This document shows positions 44,680 through 54,902 of a stretch of DNA of 64,000 nt, piece by piece (the first letter of the stretch is position 1; each line of letters begins with the position of its first letter). A model generated the notes under the pieces. The model made no database searches. It saw only the letters and a program-made list of their open reading frames with translations, and was not told the origin of the DNA. The position numbers and the translations under genes are program-made. Source of the DNA: Zygaena filipendulae (lineage: Eukaryota > Arthropoda > Insecta > Lepidoptera > Zygaenidae). Where the stretch lies: positions 3,620,001 through 3,684,000 of the forward strand of contig OU015664.1 in NCBI GenBank assembly GCA_907165275.2, read 5' to 3'.

Positions 44680-46162
44680 CAAAATTTTATTTATACATTG
44701 ACAGATTTACCTAATATTTGTGAGAATTTTTGTGTCGCACTTACAGCCGCGGTACATTGACAGCATATTCATGTTTAGAACTTATTCTTTGTTTTTTTTT
44801 TTATTCTATTAGACAGAAGATAAAGAAACGTAAAAGTTTTTAATTCAACTTTCCAGTAATCATAAAACATTGTAATTTTATCTTCCTTTGTCAGGCGATG
44901 TGTCGTCATTTGCACACATGTGACCTCTATAGTTACTATTTGTATGCTGAGACCTACGACTACTCGTCAAAAGATGGCGCAAAAATCTACTGCTGTGTTC
45001 TTATAAGACTATAATTCTTGAGCTTTCAGTAATTATTCTCAATCAAACACAATGGGTCAATGATATTAATTCATGCTTTATCCACCTACTCAAGTACCTA
45101 CTCATAGTAAATTCTATAATACTTTCAGTTTTTTGCTGTACATATTTTACTGTTCTACAAATTAGAGGTAATTAGTTATTAATAAAATTATAGTAACTAG
45201 GCAAGTGATGAAATGGCTGCACATCGGTAGGTAAGTAAGTACCTACATAAAACCTATTTTGAGGCATAAAAATAGATTTGTAATTTTTTTTTTCTCTGCT
45301 GTGCGTTTTGAACTCTTGTTTTGGAAACAATTAAAAAAATTGTTTATTCAGTTAGGTCCTACGTCCAGATGCTTTAAAATGGCCGCCCGTAAAACTACAT
45401 TGTTGTACACTATTAAATTACCTTCTTATAATTTGATACAATACCTACGAAGCTTCTCAAAAACAAAATTTAAACGAGTTATTCTTCCAAAGGTAAATTT
45501 AACGCACGCTTTCTGAACGGTAAAATTAAATAATAAAAAAACAGTAAAATATCATTTTAGTACCTATATATAGTTATTTATTGATATACTTACAAGATGT
45601 AGATGTGTAATTGTTGTGTATGAATTTGATCCTCCCTTCAAATATATTTTGTTAGGTGGTGGAACCCGACATTCGCCAAATCGGGTTTCGATCCCAAGAC
45701 TGCGTCGGAGGGCCATCATTACATATTATTAGGTGCATATCGTTATATATCACTTCATTACAAGCACAACACAGAAACTCACTCACTCAAAAATACATAT
45801 TGACGCACACACGCAAGCTTACATGTATAGGTGTGAACCTATGTATAGGTATAAAAACCTGTATGTATTTAAAATTAAAATTATCTTATTTCACTATCGG
45901 ATATAGAGGAGCGGAGCCTCCCAACACAAGCAATTGCTGCTTAAAGGGAGACTCCAAACTCAGGTAATTTAACTGTAACTTGTTAAAGAAATAAAGATTT
46001 TTCATTTCAGTTAATGATAATATTAGGCGCTAAATGGAAAAAAATTCGCTAGGTAACTTATTGATTAACTTTTTTAGATAGTAGGTATGATTATCTATAT
46101 TTTTGGCCTGATTAAATTTTAAATTCGTCAGATTAAAAAGGCTGGCGGTATATGCGGTATAT
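44680..46162. other. Upstream flank of the Ly6 gene, unassigned
   Basis: AT-rich. 45656-46010 may be an old repeat (GGTTTCGATCCCAAGACTGC near the start, AAAGAAATAAAGATTTTTCA at the end) but I cannot place it in a family. Confidence 0.35.
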
Positions 46163-46505
46163 ACTAGCTGTTCTCCGCAGTTTCAACCTCGGTAATATTG
46201 AAATTCTCGCGGGAATTCTCGGTCAAAAAGTACCCCATGTCTTTCTCGGTACTCCTGCAACGTGTACCGTTAATTCAAATTCAAATTCAAAAGCCAATTA
46301 TTACTTTGGATTTGTTGTTACAATCACTTATAATAGTCAGCAGGTTCTTAGAACTATAAATTACCGTCAGTTCGGAATACGTCCTCTACTGAGAAGAACT
46401 GACAAGAAGATCAGCAGAGCTGTCTTTTATTGATCGTTAAATATCATATAAATATCATGGCGATCGGTTGAGCCGTTGAGGCGTGAAAGCGTAACAAACA
46501 AATAC
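46163..46505 (-). mobile_element. Helitron-like element interrupted by a LINE tail
   Basis: ACTAGCTGTTCTCCGCAGTT, AATTCTCGGTCAAAAAGTAC, CAACGTGTAC, then an insert at 46274-46434, then CATGGCGATCGGTTGAGCCG and GCGTGAAAGCGTAACAAAC. Confidence 0.75.
46274..46434 (-). mobile_element. LINE 3' end with target duplication
   Basis: 161 bp flanked by CGTTAA (46268-46273 and 46435-46440). On the minus strand it ends with three GAATTT units; interior words such as CTGTCAGTTCTTCTCAGTAG match a LINE 3' end common in Lepidoptera (from memory). Confidence 0.7.
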
Positions 46506-47678
46506 ACAAACTGAAAAATACTTTAAAATAGTATGGGTACAAAATGCTTACTGTTTGTAAAAGAACAAAATAAACAAACTAGCGACACATACATTCATTC
46601 GATGACATTATTGTACTGTACCTTCTAGTTTTACCTAATTTCTAGCTCTTACAATAAAATTGTAACCCATTCACCTAGTCTGCGGACTACGCCTTCACAG
46701 TACGTTTAATACACTTATTTAACATCAATAATAACACGTAATGCCTGGGATGGCTCGTAGTAAGTAGGTAGGTACCTACCGACGGGCTACAAACCAACAG
46801 CACAGCGCGTATTGGACGCGACCTCATTAAAAAAGGAAACCTCACAAACGCTACAAAAAAGATTTCGTCAAAGCGAAGCGCGCCGCCGAGCGGGGAGTAG
46901 CAGAACTACAGAGGACAGCCACCACTAGCAAAACCAACCTCTGTGCTTTTTTAATTAGCTCCATACTGCCGCTGAGTGAATGCGTGAAATATGTATGTTG
47001 GGATTTTTTTTTTTTTGCTCGTACGCGGTTAGTTTGGCAGCTTTGAGTGAAGTATGTTAATTCGAAAGCGCAGCACTCGGCTTTTTGAACGGCTCGAAAG
47101 GGCGCTTTAGATACTTTGCTAGCGGAACGAGTCTTATTTTTATATGTTTGAACTCAATGTAACAGGCTTAATTAGCAAGTTATTCAAATAAAAATGTTGT
47201 GCGGTACGCGAGCGGCATGCGGATTTGTAATCATTACAGTTTTCACATAAATGAGGTCTCAACTAAAACAAAATCGACAACATTCAGTTACCTACTTGAC
47301 TACTTTACTTTGTGGATGTAGGTTATATTTTTACATTGACAATAAAAAAATATGCAATTATAATAATTTATTCGATAGTAGGTATATACCTATATTTCCC
47401 CCTATTTTATAATATAACTTTTTCGCCCGTTATTTCACTTTCGTAAATTTTGTTTCTCCCGAGAACTCTGACCCATCCGTTGTGAGATAGTATTCTTCAT
47501 TGTTTTAATCCATATTTTAAACTTTACAAGGAAAATTTTTCGTGGCGAAAGAAACAGACAATTTTAATTTTACAAATACTAGTAGAGAGTATAAAGAAAT
47601 AAGTAGTTTGCCAAGCAGTTATGTCAGTAATCAGAAATTGCAATGAAACTTTTCAATTTTAACTTCTATAGGTCTAAA
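46506..47678. other. Unassigned DNA
   Basis: A GC-rich patch at 46780-46930 and a poly-T run at 47006-47019. 47415-47480 may be a worn Helitron-like CTAG-half (TTTCGCCCGTTATTTCACTT). No exon supported. Confidence 0.35.
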
Positions 47679-47849
47679 TCCCTATTAATATTATAAATGT
47701 AAAAGTAACTCTGTTTGTCTGTCTGTTACGCTTTCACGTCTTAACGGCTCAACCAATTATAATGATATTTTGTACACACGTTGTCAGAGGTACAGAGAAG
47801 GACATAGGATGATTTGTATTTCGCGGGGAAACCGCGGGGAACAGCTAGT
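47679..47849 (+). mobile_element. Helitron-like element with internal deletion
   Basis: TCCCTATTAATATTATAAAT at the 5' end, ACGCTTTCACGTCTTAACGG, CGTTGTCAGAGGTACAGAGA, and the 3' end AAACCGCGGGGAACAGCTAG. The segment before the hairpin is deleted. Confidence 0.8.
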
Positions 47850-47872
47850 AAATGAATAAGTCTCTACGCTAT

Positions 47873-48121
47873 TTATGTAGAGCCATGGAGTTTAAAATTA
47901 AGCTCAATATATGACTCAGTCCAGCCACGCTCCTCAAACTTCTTTTGTCTCAGTTTAAGTTCGTTCAAAAACTGTAAACTCTCTGTACAAAGTTCACTTT
48001 CGCTTTGTGAACTAATTTTTCGCGTCGGTGTCAAGTTCACGGCTGCTGGCGGGGGTGCGCCGACGTTGCCGGGGGCCGGGGGGCGCGGGCGGCGTGCGGG
48101 CGGGGCGCGGGGGGACGCCAT
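47873..48121 (-). CDS. Hypothetical 82-residue protein or exon
   Basis: I do not recognise the product. The frame starts MASPRAPPARRPRPPAPGN, a Pro/Arg/Ala-rich GC-rich segment, then a more normal-looking part (SESELCTESLQFLNELKLRQ, then KKFEERGW) with helical, charged character, ending FKLHGST-stop. An in-frame stop lies just upstream of the ATG, whose context is TATCATGG. No good splice donor is seen, so it would be a single-exon short protein or a terminal exon. A second frame overlaps it (48257-48012). It lies between a Helitron-like copy and the MITE at 48230. Could also be a CpG-rich 5' region with a chance ORF. Confidence 0.35.
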   Translation of the reverse strand: MASPRAPPARRPRPPAPGNVGAPPPAAVNLTPTRKISSQSESELCTESLQFLNELKLRQKKFEERGWTESYIELNFKLHGST

Positions 48122-48229
48122 GATAAAATAAAATATTCATTATGATTTGCTCAGCGCGGCAATGTTCGCGGTAGCACGGATTGTCGCGCCGCTCTATATT
48201 GGCATTGTGCACTGAAAGAAAGTATAGTA

Positions 48230-48442
48230 CAGTTGGCCACATAGACAAGTATACCACCTTGTAAAAATAGACTGTTTGTAATACGTCTTTATGATATTAT
48301 AAGTTGCCGTTTTTGCAGCTCGTTTTTCGCTTGTATTGGAATTTGGAGCTTGGAGCTGCTAAAACGGCAACTTATGTCATACAAACGTTTTACAAACAGT
48401 ATAAATTTTACAAGGTGGTATACTTGTCTGTGTGGCCCACTG
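48230..48442. mobile_element. Palindromic MITE with CAGTTGGCCACA ends and TA duplication
   Basis: CAGTTGGCCACATAGACAAG at the left and CTTGTCTGTGTGGCCCACTG at the right, flanked by TA on both sides (48228-48229, 48443-48444). The arms pair for most of its 213 bp, through ACAAACAGT and AAGTTGCCGTTTT. Tc1/mariner-type by its TA target. Confidence 0.85.
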
Positions 48443-48444
48443 TA

Positions 48445-49562
48445 CACTTCCTACAACATGTGTGCGCGTGCGACTGCGAGTCCAACTGTGAATGCATAAT
48501 AATTTATATGTAAATATTAATTATTATTAATGTAACTCATTTATAGCACTCATAATAATTATTCACTCTCTACAATTTGACTGTTTAAATAGTAAATGTT
48601 TTTGAAACTAAGGTTAATTTTTCAATTCTTAACAGATAAGGCTAAGTCAAAAAATGGAACAAGTTTTGTATTGTCTGTCAGACAAATAAGCAACTTCGCT
48701 GTTTTTCAATTGAAAAAAAAAAACTCTTCTGCAGCCGCCAATCTAAAGCAATCTAACTGTTTTAAAAGAAGACTTGAAAACTGACGTAAAAATCGTCCCG
48801 GACCTGCCTCAAACCGTGGAAAGTGAATCGCGTCCCCGCCGCGGCCCGCCGTGGCCCGACCCCGGTCTGGAATCGGTTTTTTTCTCCGTTTTCGCCTTAA
48901 TTAGTCAATTAATCGGCGGGCGCCGACGAACGGAAGGGAAACGAAACGACTTTATATTCATTACGGTCTACCCGCTGAGTTTTCATCTTTTTTTATTGCA
49001 AGTCTCCTTTTTTATATCTAGCCAGTTACTCTATGAATATGTTCTTCGTTATTAGTAAAATATATTATATTGCCAGTAATATTATTTATTGGTAATATTG
49101 TATTTTTAGCACTTACAAGAATTTATTTTCAGAGCCCTTTTCTACGAACTCTATTACAATATATCTTTGGTTATTGGTTCGGAAAGCTCTCCGGCAAGCG
49201 TCGAATGAAAAATAGGTGACAATAAAATTTGCTTCTTTTAACCGACTCTATGAAAAGGAATATGTATGTATTCGATTGGATTGTATTATTTCTATTGTGA
49301 TATCAGTCAATTAGATTGTTCAGATCTTTTTGTACGTAAAAGTGCCATCTTCTATTGTGATCAGATGGAAATATAAAGTTTTCACTTGAAAAGAAATCAG
49401 TTATCTTAAGCGTAGTTAAAATGTCGATACTAAGTATCTACCTATTAACACACCAAAATAGGTTAACCAAATAGTTTTCAGATAGAGTTAACAATACAAC
49501 ATAATATACAAATACGGGTTTAGCTCTACATTTATATAAAACAACAAACACAAACGCACATA
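48445..49562. other. Unassigned DNA with a CpG-rich patch
   Basis: 48800-48935 is CpG-rich and is followed by homeodomain-like words (TTAATTAG, CAATTAATCG). No coding exon could be supported. Confidence 0.35.
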
Positions 49563-49772
49563 GGAATTCCGGGATAAAAAGTAACCTATGTTACTCCTTA
49601 TAACATTAGCTATCTGCGAGTGAAAGTCCCATCAAAATCGGTCGAGGCGTTTTAGAGATTAGCCGAAACAAACAAATATTTCAAAATTGATTTTTTGGTG
49701 TGTGCATTAAGGGAGAAGCTGTTAATTTGAAATTACAAACAGACACTTCAATTTTATTTATTTGTATAGATT
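49563..49772 (-). mobile_element. Helitron-like element, long-tailed type
   Basis: GAATTCCGGGATAAAAAGTA, CATTAGCTATCTGCGAGTGA, AAATCGGTCGAGGCGTTTTA and AAGCTGTTAATTTGAAATTA...TTTGTATAGATT. The CTAG end is missing. It is the uninterrupted partner of the copy at 39162. Confidence 0.65.
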
Positions 49773-50248
49773 AGGTTTTTAGCTGTATACCTACCAACTA
49801 AGTATTATTTTTATTTTCTGAAGCCATAGATTATTCTCATGTAGGAACTTCTAAGGTTTGGCCAACTATGTGGATAGATGAAACGTAAGTATATAGACAT
49901 GCTTAGTTTGTTGACCAGTCGTGCATGGTCTTTGCTATCGCTCTTGTCAACCCTTTCGACTGCCGATTCACATGAAGAACCTGCGGGGGGAGGGAGGTCG
50001 TGCTACGCCAGCCTTGTCTTGTGCACACAGGCTGTCAGTGCTCGGTTTACATCCAACTTATTAGACGTTTCGGAAATTCGGTTCCTACCCACAAACAGTG
50101 TTGTGCGCTATGTTGAACTAGTGATAGGATAAAGTTGTTTCTCTGTAAGAAAACATCGATACATTTAATTAGAAAGTTATTATCATGACTAAAAACTTAG
50201 TATAGAGCCCATAAGTGACGGAAAGTTAATTTTTCACATTTATAAATT
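49773..50248. other. Unassigned DNA
   Basis: An 84-codon plus ORF at 49878-50132 spans a slightly GC-rich patch. No motif recognised, no splice sites. Confidence 0.35.
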
Positions 50249-50448
50249 ACTAGCTGTCCCCCGCGGTTTCACCCGCGGTAATTTGGGAGTTCTTGCGAGA
50301 ATTCCGGGATAAAAAGTACCCTATATCCTTCTCTGTACCCCTGAAAACATGCATGCCAAATTTCATCCAAATCCGTTAAGCCGTTTTTGCGTGATTGAAT
50401 AACAAACATCCAAACATCCACACTTTCACATTTATAATATTAGTAGGA
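50249..50448 (-). mobile_element. Helitron-like element, full length
   Basis: ACTAGCTGTCCCCCGCGGTT with CCGCGG-GTGAAA-CCGCGG hairpin, GGGATAAAAAGTACCCTATA, CATCCAAATCCGTTAAGCCG and TATAATATTAGTAGG. Confidence 0.82.
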
Positions 50449-50454
50449 AGTAGG

Positions 50455-50743
50455 ACAAGCTGGTACCAGTCGTGTCACCTGCGTTTATTTCGGGATCTCC
50501 GCAGGAATTTCGGGATAAAATATACCCAATATCCTTTTCTGTAACGTGTATTATTTGTACGCAAAGTTTCATGATGATCGGCTGAGTATTTAAGGCCGAA
50601 GGCGTGAAAGCGTAATTGAACTTACCAATACGGCGAATATGCGGTCAATATCTAATCATATTCTTGCGATGAAATGAATTGAATTGAATTGAACAAACAA
50701 ACTAATAAACTAACTTACATGCACATTTATAAGTAATGTTAAT
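50455..50743 (-). mobile_element. Helitron-like element with an inserted LINE tail
   Basis: ACAAGCTGGTACCAGTCGTG, AATTTCGGGATAAAATATAC, CATGATGATCGGCTGAG, GGCGTGAAAGCGTAA, insert, then CAAACAAACTAATAAACTAA and ATTTATAAGTAATGTTAATA. Confidence 0.65.
50616..50693 (+). mobile_element. LINE 3' tail inside a Helitron-like element
   Basis: 78 bp absent from other copies, ending in three GAATT units. TTGAA occurs at both edges and may be the target duplication or part of the tail. Confidence 0.6.
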
Positions 50744-53715
50744 AATGCTTATGTTCAAATATTATAAACTATTATTGTAATAATTTAATGTACTCATTGA
50801 AAATACTTTAATAATCATATCTGACTTCGAATTGTTAAATGGACATAAATTATCATTAGCTATCCATAATTGTTTACGTTGTTTCGTCCGTCGTAATGTA
50901 GCAAAAGGAAATTAAGGTATAAATTTAAAACTTCCAGCTTCATTAGTTTCAGGCGGACGTTGAGGAGTCAGTAAGAAAGCTTTTTAAATTACAAAACAAA
51001 AATTTTCTACAAAAGCAAAATTCCACTATCAAAGTTAAAATCAGGTAACAGTCTTTGGTCCCAAATTTGTACATGTTTTATCGATATCGCATCCCATCAC
51101 TAGCGTCAGTTGGTAATGCAAATGTTTGTAGCCCGCCGCGGTCCGGGCCCTGGAGCGCCCCGGGCGAATACGTCGACTCGAGTAAATAACGAGACATGCA
51201 CGTCACTATATGCTATATACTTACTAACACTACATCATTATGTAGGTACAATTATCTAAGCCATACAAAGGTACTACTTATGTGAGATTAACCATAAACA
51301 AAGGCCCATATAGGCGCTAATTGTTAAAATTGTTAGTAAAAATGCCGAAGATTAAAACTTCAAAATAAAGGTACTCAAATATCTTTAAAGTATTAAATTA
51401 TGAATTCGTAAATAACTAAATTGATCTATAATTATAGCAGCAATTTGTGTAGACTAAAAAAATAAATACATTGGGATTTAATTTCTGTAATACCTATTGA
51501 TTTGTCGAGGATTGTAGGCTTAATTTAGAGAATGATTTACACAACAACCTGAAAACTTTACGTCATACATGAGCCATTTATTGCTTCTTCTTCAATAACT
51601 TCAATCTGTTTTTTTTTTATTTTATTATTTAATAACATGTTTATAACGGTGTATACTTTCAACCCTGTAAATATTTGCAGCTAATTTTGCTACACTTTTA
51701 TATACTAGGTATACAGCTATTTTACCATCAACAACTATTTGTTTACATCTGGTATCAATTCTTACCGACATTCCAGCGCATCGAGTCAAACAGCGGCCTT
51801 GCCTAAATCCGTTCAATTGGATATACTCGTAGCACGAGCTCAGTATAGAGCGCTGTGAGAGGCTTTCGGTGGCTGGAATGCGCGGAGCGGCGTGTTGTTT
51901 GTGGGTGGGTGATTCTGCTGGAATTTACCCTTTGTTGCTTACGGTACCCGCATGTTAGAGTTGGGCGCAGTTTAAAACTGAACAGCGGATTGACTCTCTG
52001 ACTCGCCTAAGCTGTAATTCTCTTGTTGCGTTTGAAAAGCTATGAGCGACAATCTTTACAAGGCGACATGAAAATTTAGTGACGCAAAGACAATTCATCA
52101 TTTTCCGTGTGGGAAATTCAGCGGCTGCCTCTTTCTAAGTAATCAGTTTCAGGAATCAGGACATCCTCATCTCAATGCAGGTATACGTGATCCTTGAAAT
52201 GAACTGTACAAAAAATATATTATCCTCTTGAAAAGATAATATTATGGTATTTCAATTTCGTATAGGTATAGACGTAGCTGTGCGTCTTGTATAGACAATG
52301 TTTTAATAAATTTTATTGACATTTAAAAAACTTTCAAGAATACATCATTGGTAGTTAATTGTACTTTAATTAAAAAAAACCAAATGATTTTTGGCATAGT
52401 AATAATAATATTTATGTCAGACATACCTATTAGTCTATAGATGGTTTGTGAGAAGTTAGTAACAAGTTGTACTTACATACTACACCTATACCTATAACTA
52501 TAACCAGGTCTATCTAGTGTTTCCAGAAGAGACAGTCCGGTATGCCAGCTATTACTTAGGTTAATCGCTTTCGCTTGTAGCTTGGACGGCGTACCGAGTT
52601 AGAATTTGGCAGGTATTACGCGGCTTTGTTTCCTTTACATTATGTATTCTGTCGTGGACTTGTCTGTAGCATACAGTAGCTACATGCCCACTTACATAAT
52701 ATACGTTCGTCTTTATGTATGCGGGAATTACGCAATGTTAGGTAGCCACGTTATGTTGAGATTTGGAAACTTGTATAGGATTTTAATTCTATTAAAATTG
52801 ATTAACAACTTATATAATATCCTTTATTAAGGATAAATGTTTTCACTTTTATTTATTTGTAACATTTGATCGATTTTCAGGCGACAAATTTATTTATTTA
52901 TTTTATTTTATTTATTTATTTCAAAAACCACATAATCCTTACAGGCTAAGTTAATATTCGTCTTATTAGACATCCAATTAGAGATAGCTTCTACTCAAGC
53001 GGTCCGTAAATGTCGACCATAACCCATCTCCAGAGATGACTTTTGGTCCGGCGTTAATGGACGTATATCGGGCATTTACTCAAAATGTCCATAAATGAAG
53101 ACCAAAACCCATTTCTACATCTTCCTTGTTCCATTTTCGCATCAAGTTAGTAAAACAAAAGAAAGTGCGCATTAGAATTTTGACAGGAAATTTTCTAACA
53201 ATCGACAGTAGATATTTGTATTTAAACAAATTAGACTTGAACATCACCATTTAATTTTCTTATACAAACATAGTAGGTACGTAGGTAACACAGTGTTATA
53301 TGAAGCAATATAAATTATAGACTGCAAGCAAACTAAATTGAGCTCACGTAAACGTGGGGGGAGGCCGGGGACCGGGGTGCGAGGCGTCACGAACTTGCTT
53401 AGATAATGTGCATACATTAAACTAAGACCGAACTAACGCTCGGCGGATCTTGATGAAGGAACTTCGGCAGCGCCCGCGGTCTAATTACGGGGGAGGGTGG
53501 GGAAAAATATCCACTTTGATGTTAGATTAAGACGAAGTTTTGTTTTAATTGTACCCGTAATTACATACGTCTTATTGGATTTGGAAATCCATCAGCAAGT
53601 AGGACGTAGGTAGGTATAACAAACTACCTATAACAAACGTATTTAATGTATTTAGCAATTAATTAAAAAGTAGCAAGACCAATTCTCCAAGATATGAAAA
53701 TCAAAATTCTAATTA
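50744..53715. other. Long stretch without a recognised gene
   Basis: CpG-rich patches at 51125-51180, 51835-51960 and 53340-53490. 53002-53032 and 53089-53120 are weak direct repeats (GTCCGTAAATG / GTCCATAAATG, then GACCAxAACCCAT). No exon supported. Confidence 0.35.
52887..52990 (-). mobile_element. LINE 3' end fragment
   Basis: On the minus strand: AGCCTGTAAGGATTATGTGG, then TTTTTGAAATAAATAAATAA and a long A/T tail. Confidence 0.5.
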
Positions 53716-53974
53716 GTCTGTCAGTTAGAAATTAAAAAAATAATAGACACGTATTTTTTGCTTTTTCAATTTAATGAAAATGAACATAGATAAAGCGCAT
53801 TAAAGTTTAGAGTGGGGGGCTCGTGACGTCAATATTCATTATAAGCGCCATACAAACCGCACAGAGTTGTGACGTCACGCGAAATTTCAACTCAATGTAT
53901 CTCTGTTATTTTTTGATTACGTAAAAAAAGAAAAAATACGTGTCCAATATTTTTTACTAATCTACACGACGGAC
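53716..53974 (+). mobile_element. MITE of the GTCCGTC/CRE family, intact copy
   Basis: GTCTGTC at the left and GACGGAC at the right, both flanked by TA; GACACGTATTTTTTGCTTTT and AAAAAATACGTGTCC pair inside. TGACGTCA sites at 53824-53831 and 53870-53877. 259 bp, no ORF. Confidence 0.82.
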
Positions 53975-54184
53975 TAAAAAAAATTTTTTGTCAAGTAGCC
54001 AATTGTCAGTTTTCTTCGGTTTTGAGTTAGATTTACGTAGCAAGTACGATATTTATGCGATAACATTTTTTTAGGATTTGTATTTATTTTTTCAAATGTC
54101 AATTGAAACACTCTAGTATTAGTCTTGGTTTATATACGTATATGCCCCATTGTCGGTAGTAATGAAGAGGAAAGTTATTTTAGG

Positions 54185-54209
54185 CAGTAGGTAGGTAGGT
54201 AGGTAAGTA
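54185..54209. repeat. (TAGG)n microsatellite
   Basis: Five GTAG units ending in GTAAGTA. Confidence 0.85.
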
Positions 54210-54514
54210 TAGTCTCTGGAAACACTCAACCGATTATTCAAAATAATTCTTCTTTCACTGACGGCAAGCTATAAGAATTCCTGAAAAATACAAAAAAAAA
54301 CTTTTATCTGGAACAGCTATTTGATATAGTTCCCTACTACAGGTCTTGCAATAAGGACATAAGATGCTTTTCGCTCCCGACGAAATTCTGAATTTGATGC
54401 AAGCGAAATAATGGGAGGTATATTATAGCTAATGTTGTTCTTATTTAAGAAACAACTGTATGGACAATATTGCTCATCATTTATATAGGTATACCACTTA
54501 AGATGTGGGACCAA

Positions 54515-54746
54515 CGGCCGCACTCAGAGTCGACTTTAATGATTACTTAGCTAAGTATAGATTTTTAAAACAAAACTGCCGCAATCAGACAAGTTTAATA
54601 AATTAATGTTATTAAAAAATTTATTAAACAACATTTAGTTAAATGCCAATAAACATTAATTTATTAAACTTGTCTGATACGGCAGTTTTGTTTTAAAAAT
54701 ATATACTTAACTAAGTAATCATTAAAGTCGACTCTGAGTGCAGCGG
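54515..54746. mobile_element. Fold-back MITE (CCGCACTCAGAGTCGAC), copy 2
   Basis: Same arms as the copy at 24315 (ATGATTACTTAGCTAAGTAT, AAAACAAAACTGCCGCAATC), pairing with their complements on the right. The centre differs. Its right end is seven bases from the next MITE. Confidence 0.85.
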
Positions 54747-54753
54747 TAAATCA

Positions 54754-54902
54754 GGGGCCGTATTTTTGAATCGTTCGAATTACTTTCACACACGGATTCG
54801 CGGATTCATATGCGAATGCTCATACATTTTTTAAACATTCACACATGAATCCTGCAATTCCGTGTGCGAAAAGTAATTCGAGTGATTTAAAAATACGGCC
54901 CC
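54754..54902. mobile_element. MITE with GGGGCCGTATTTTTGAATCG ends, short copy
   Basis: GGGGCCGTATTTTTGAATCG at the left, AAAAATACGGCCCC at the right, with TTACTTTCACACACGG / CCGTGTGCGAAAAGTAA pairing inside, so arms of about 42 bp. Confidence 0.85.
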
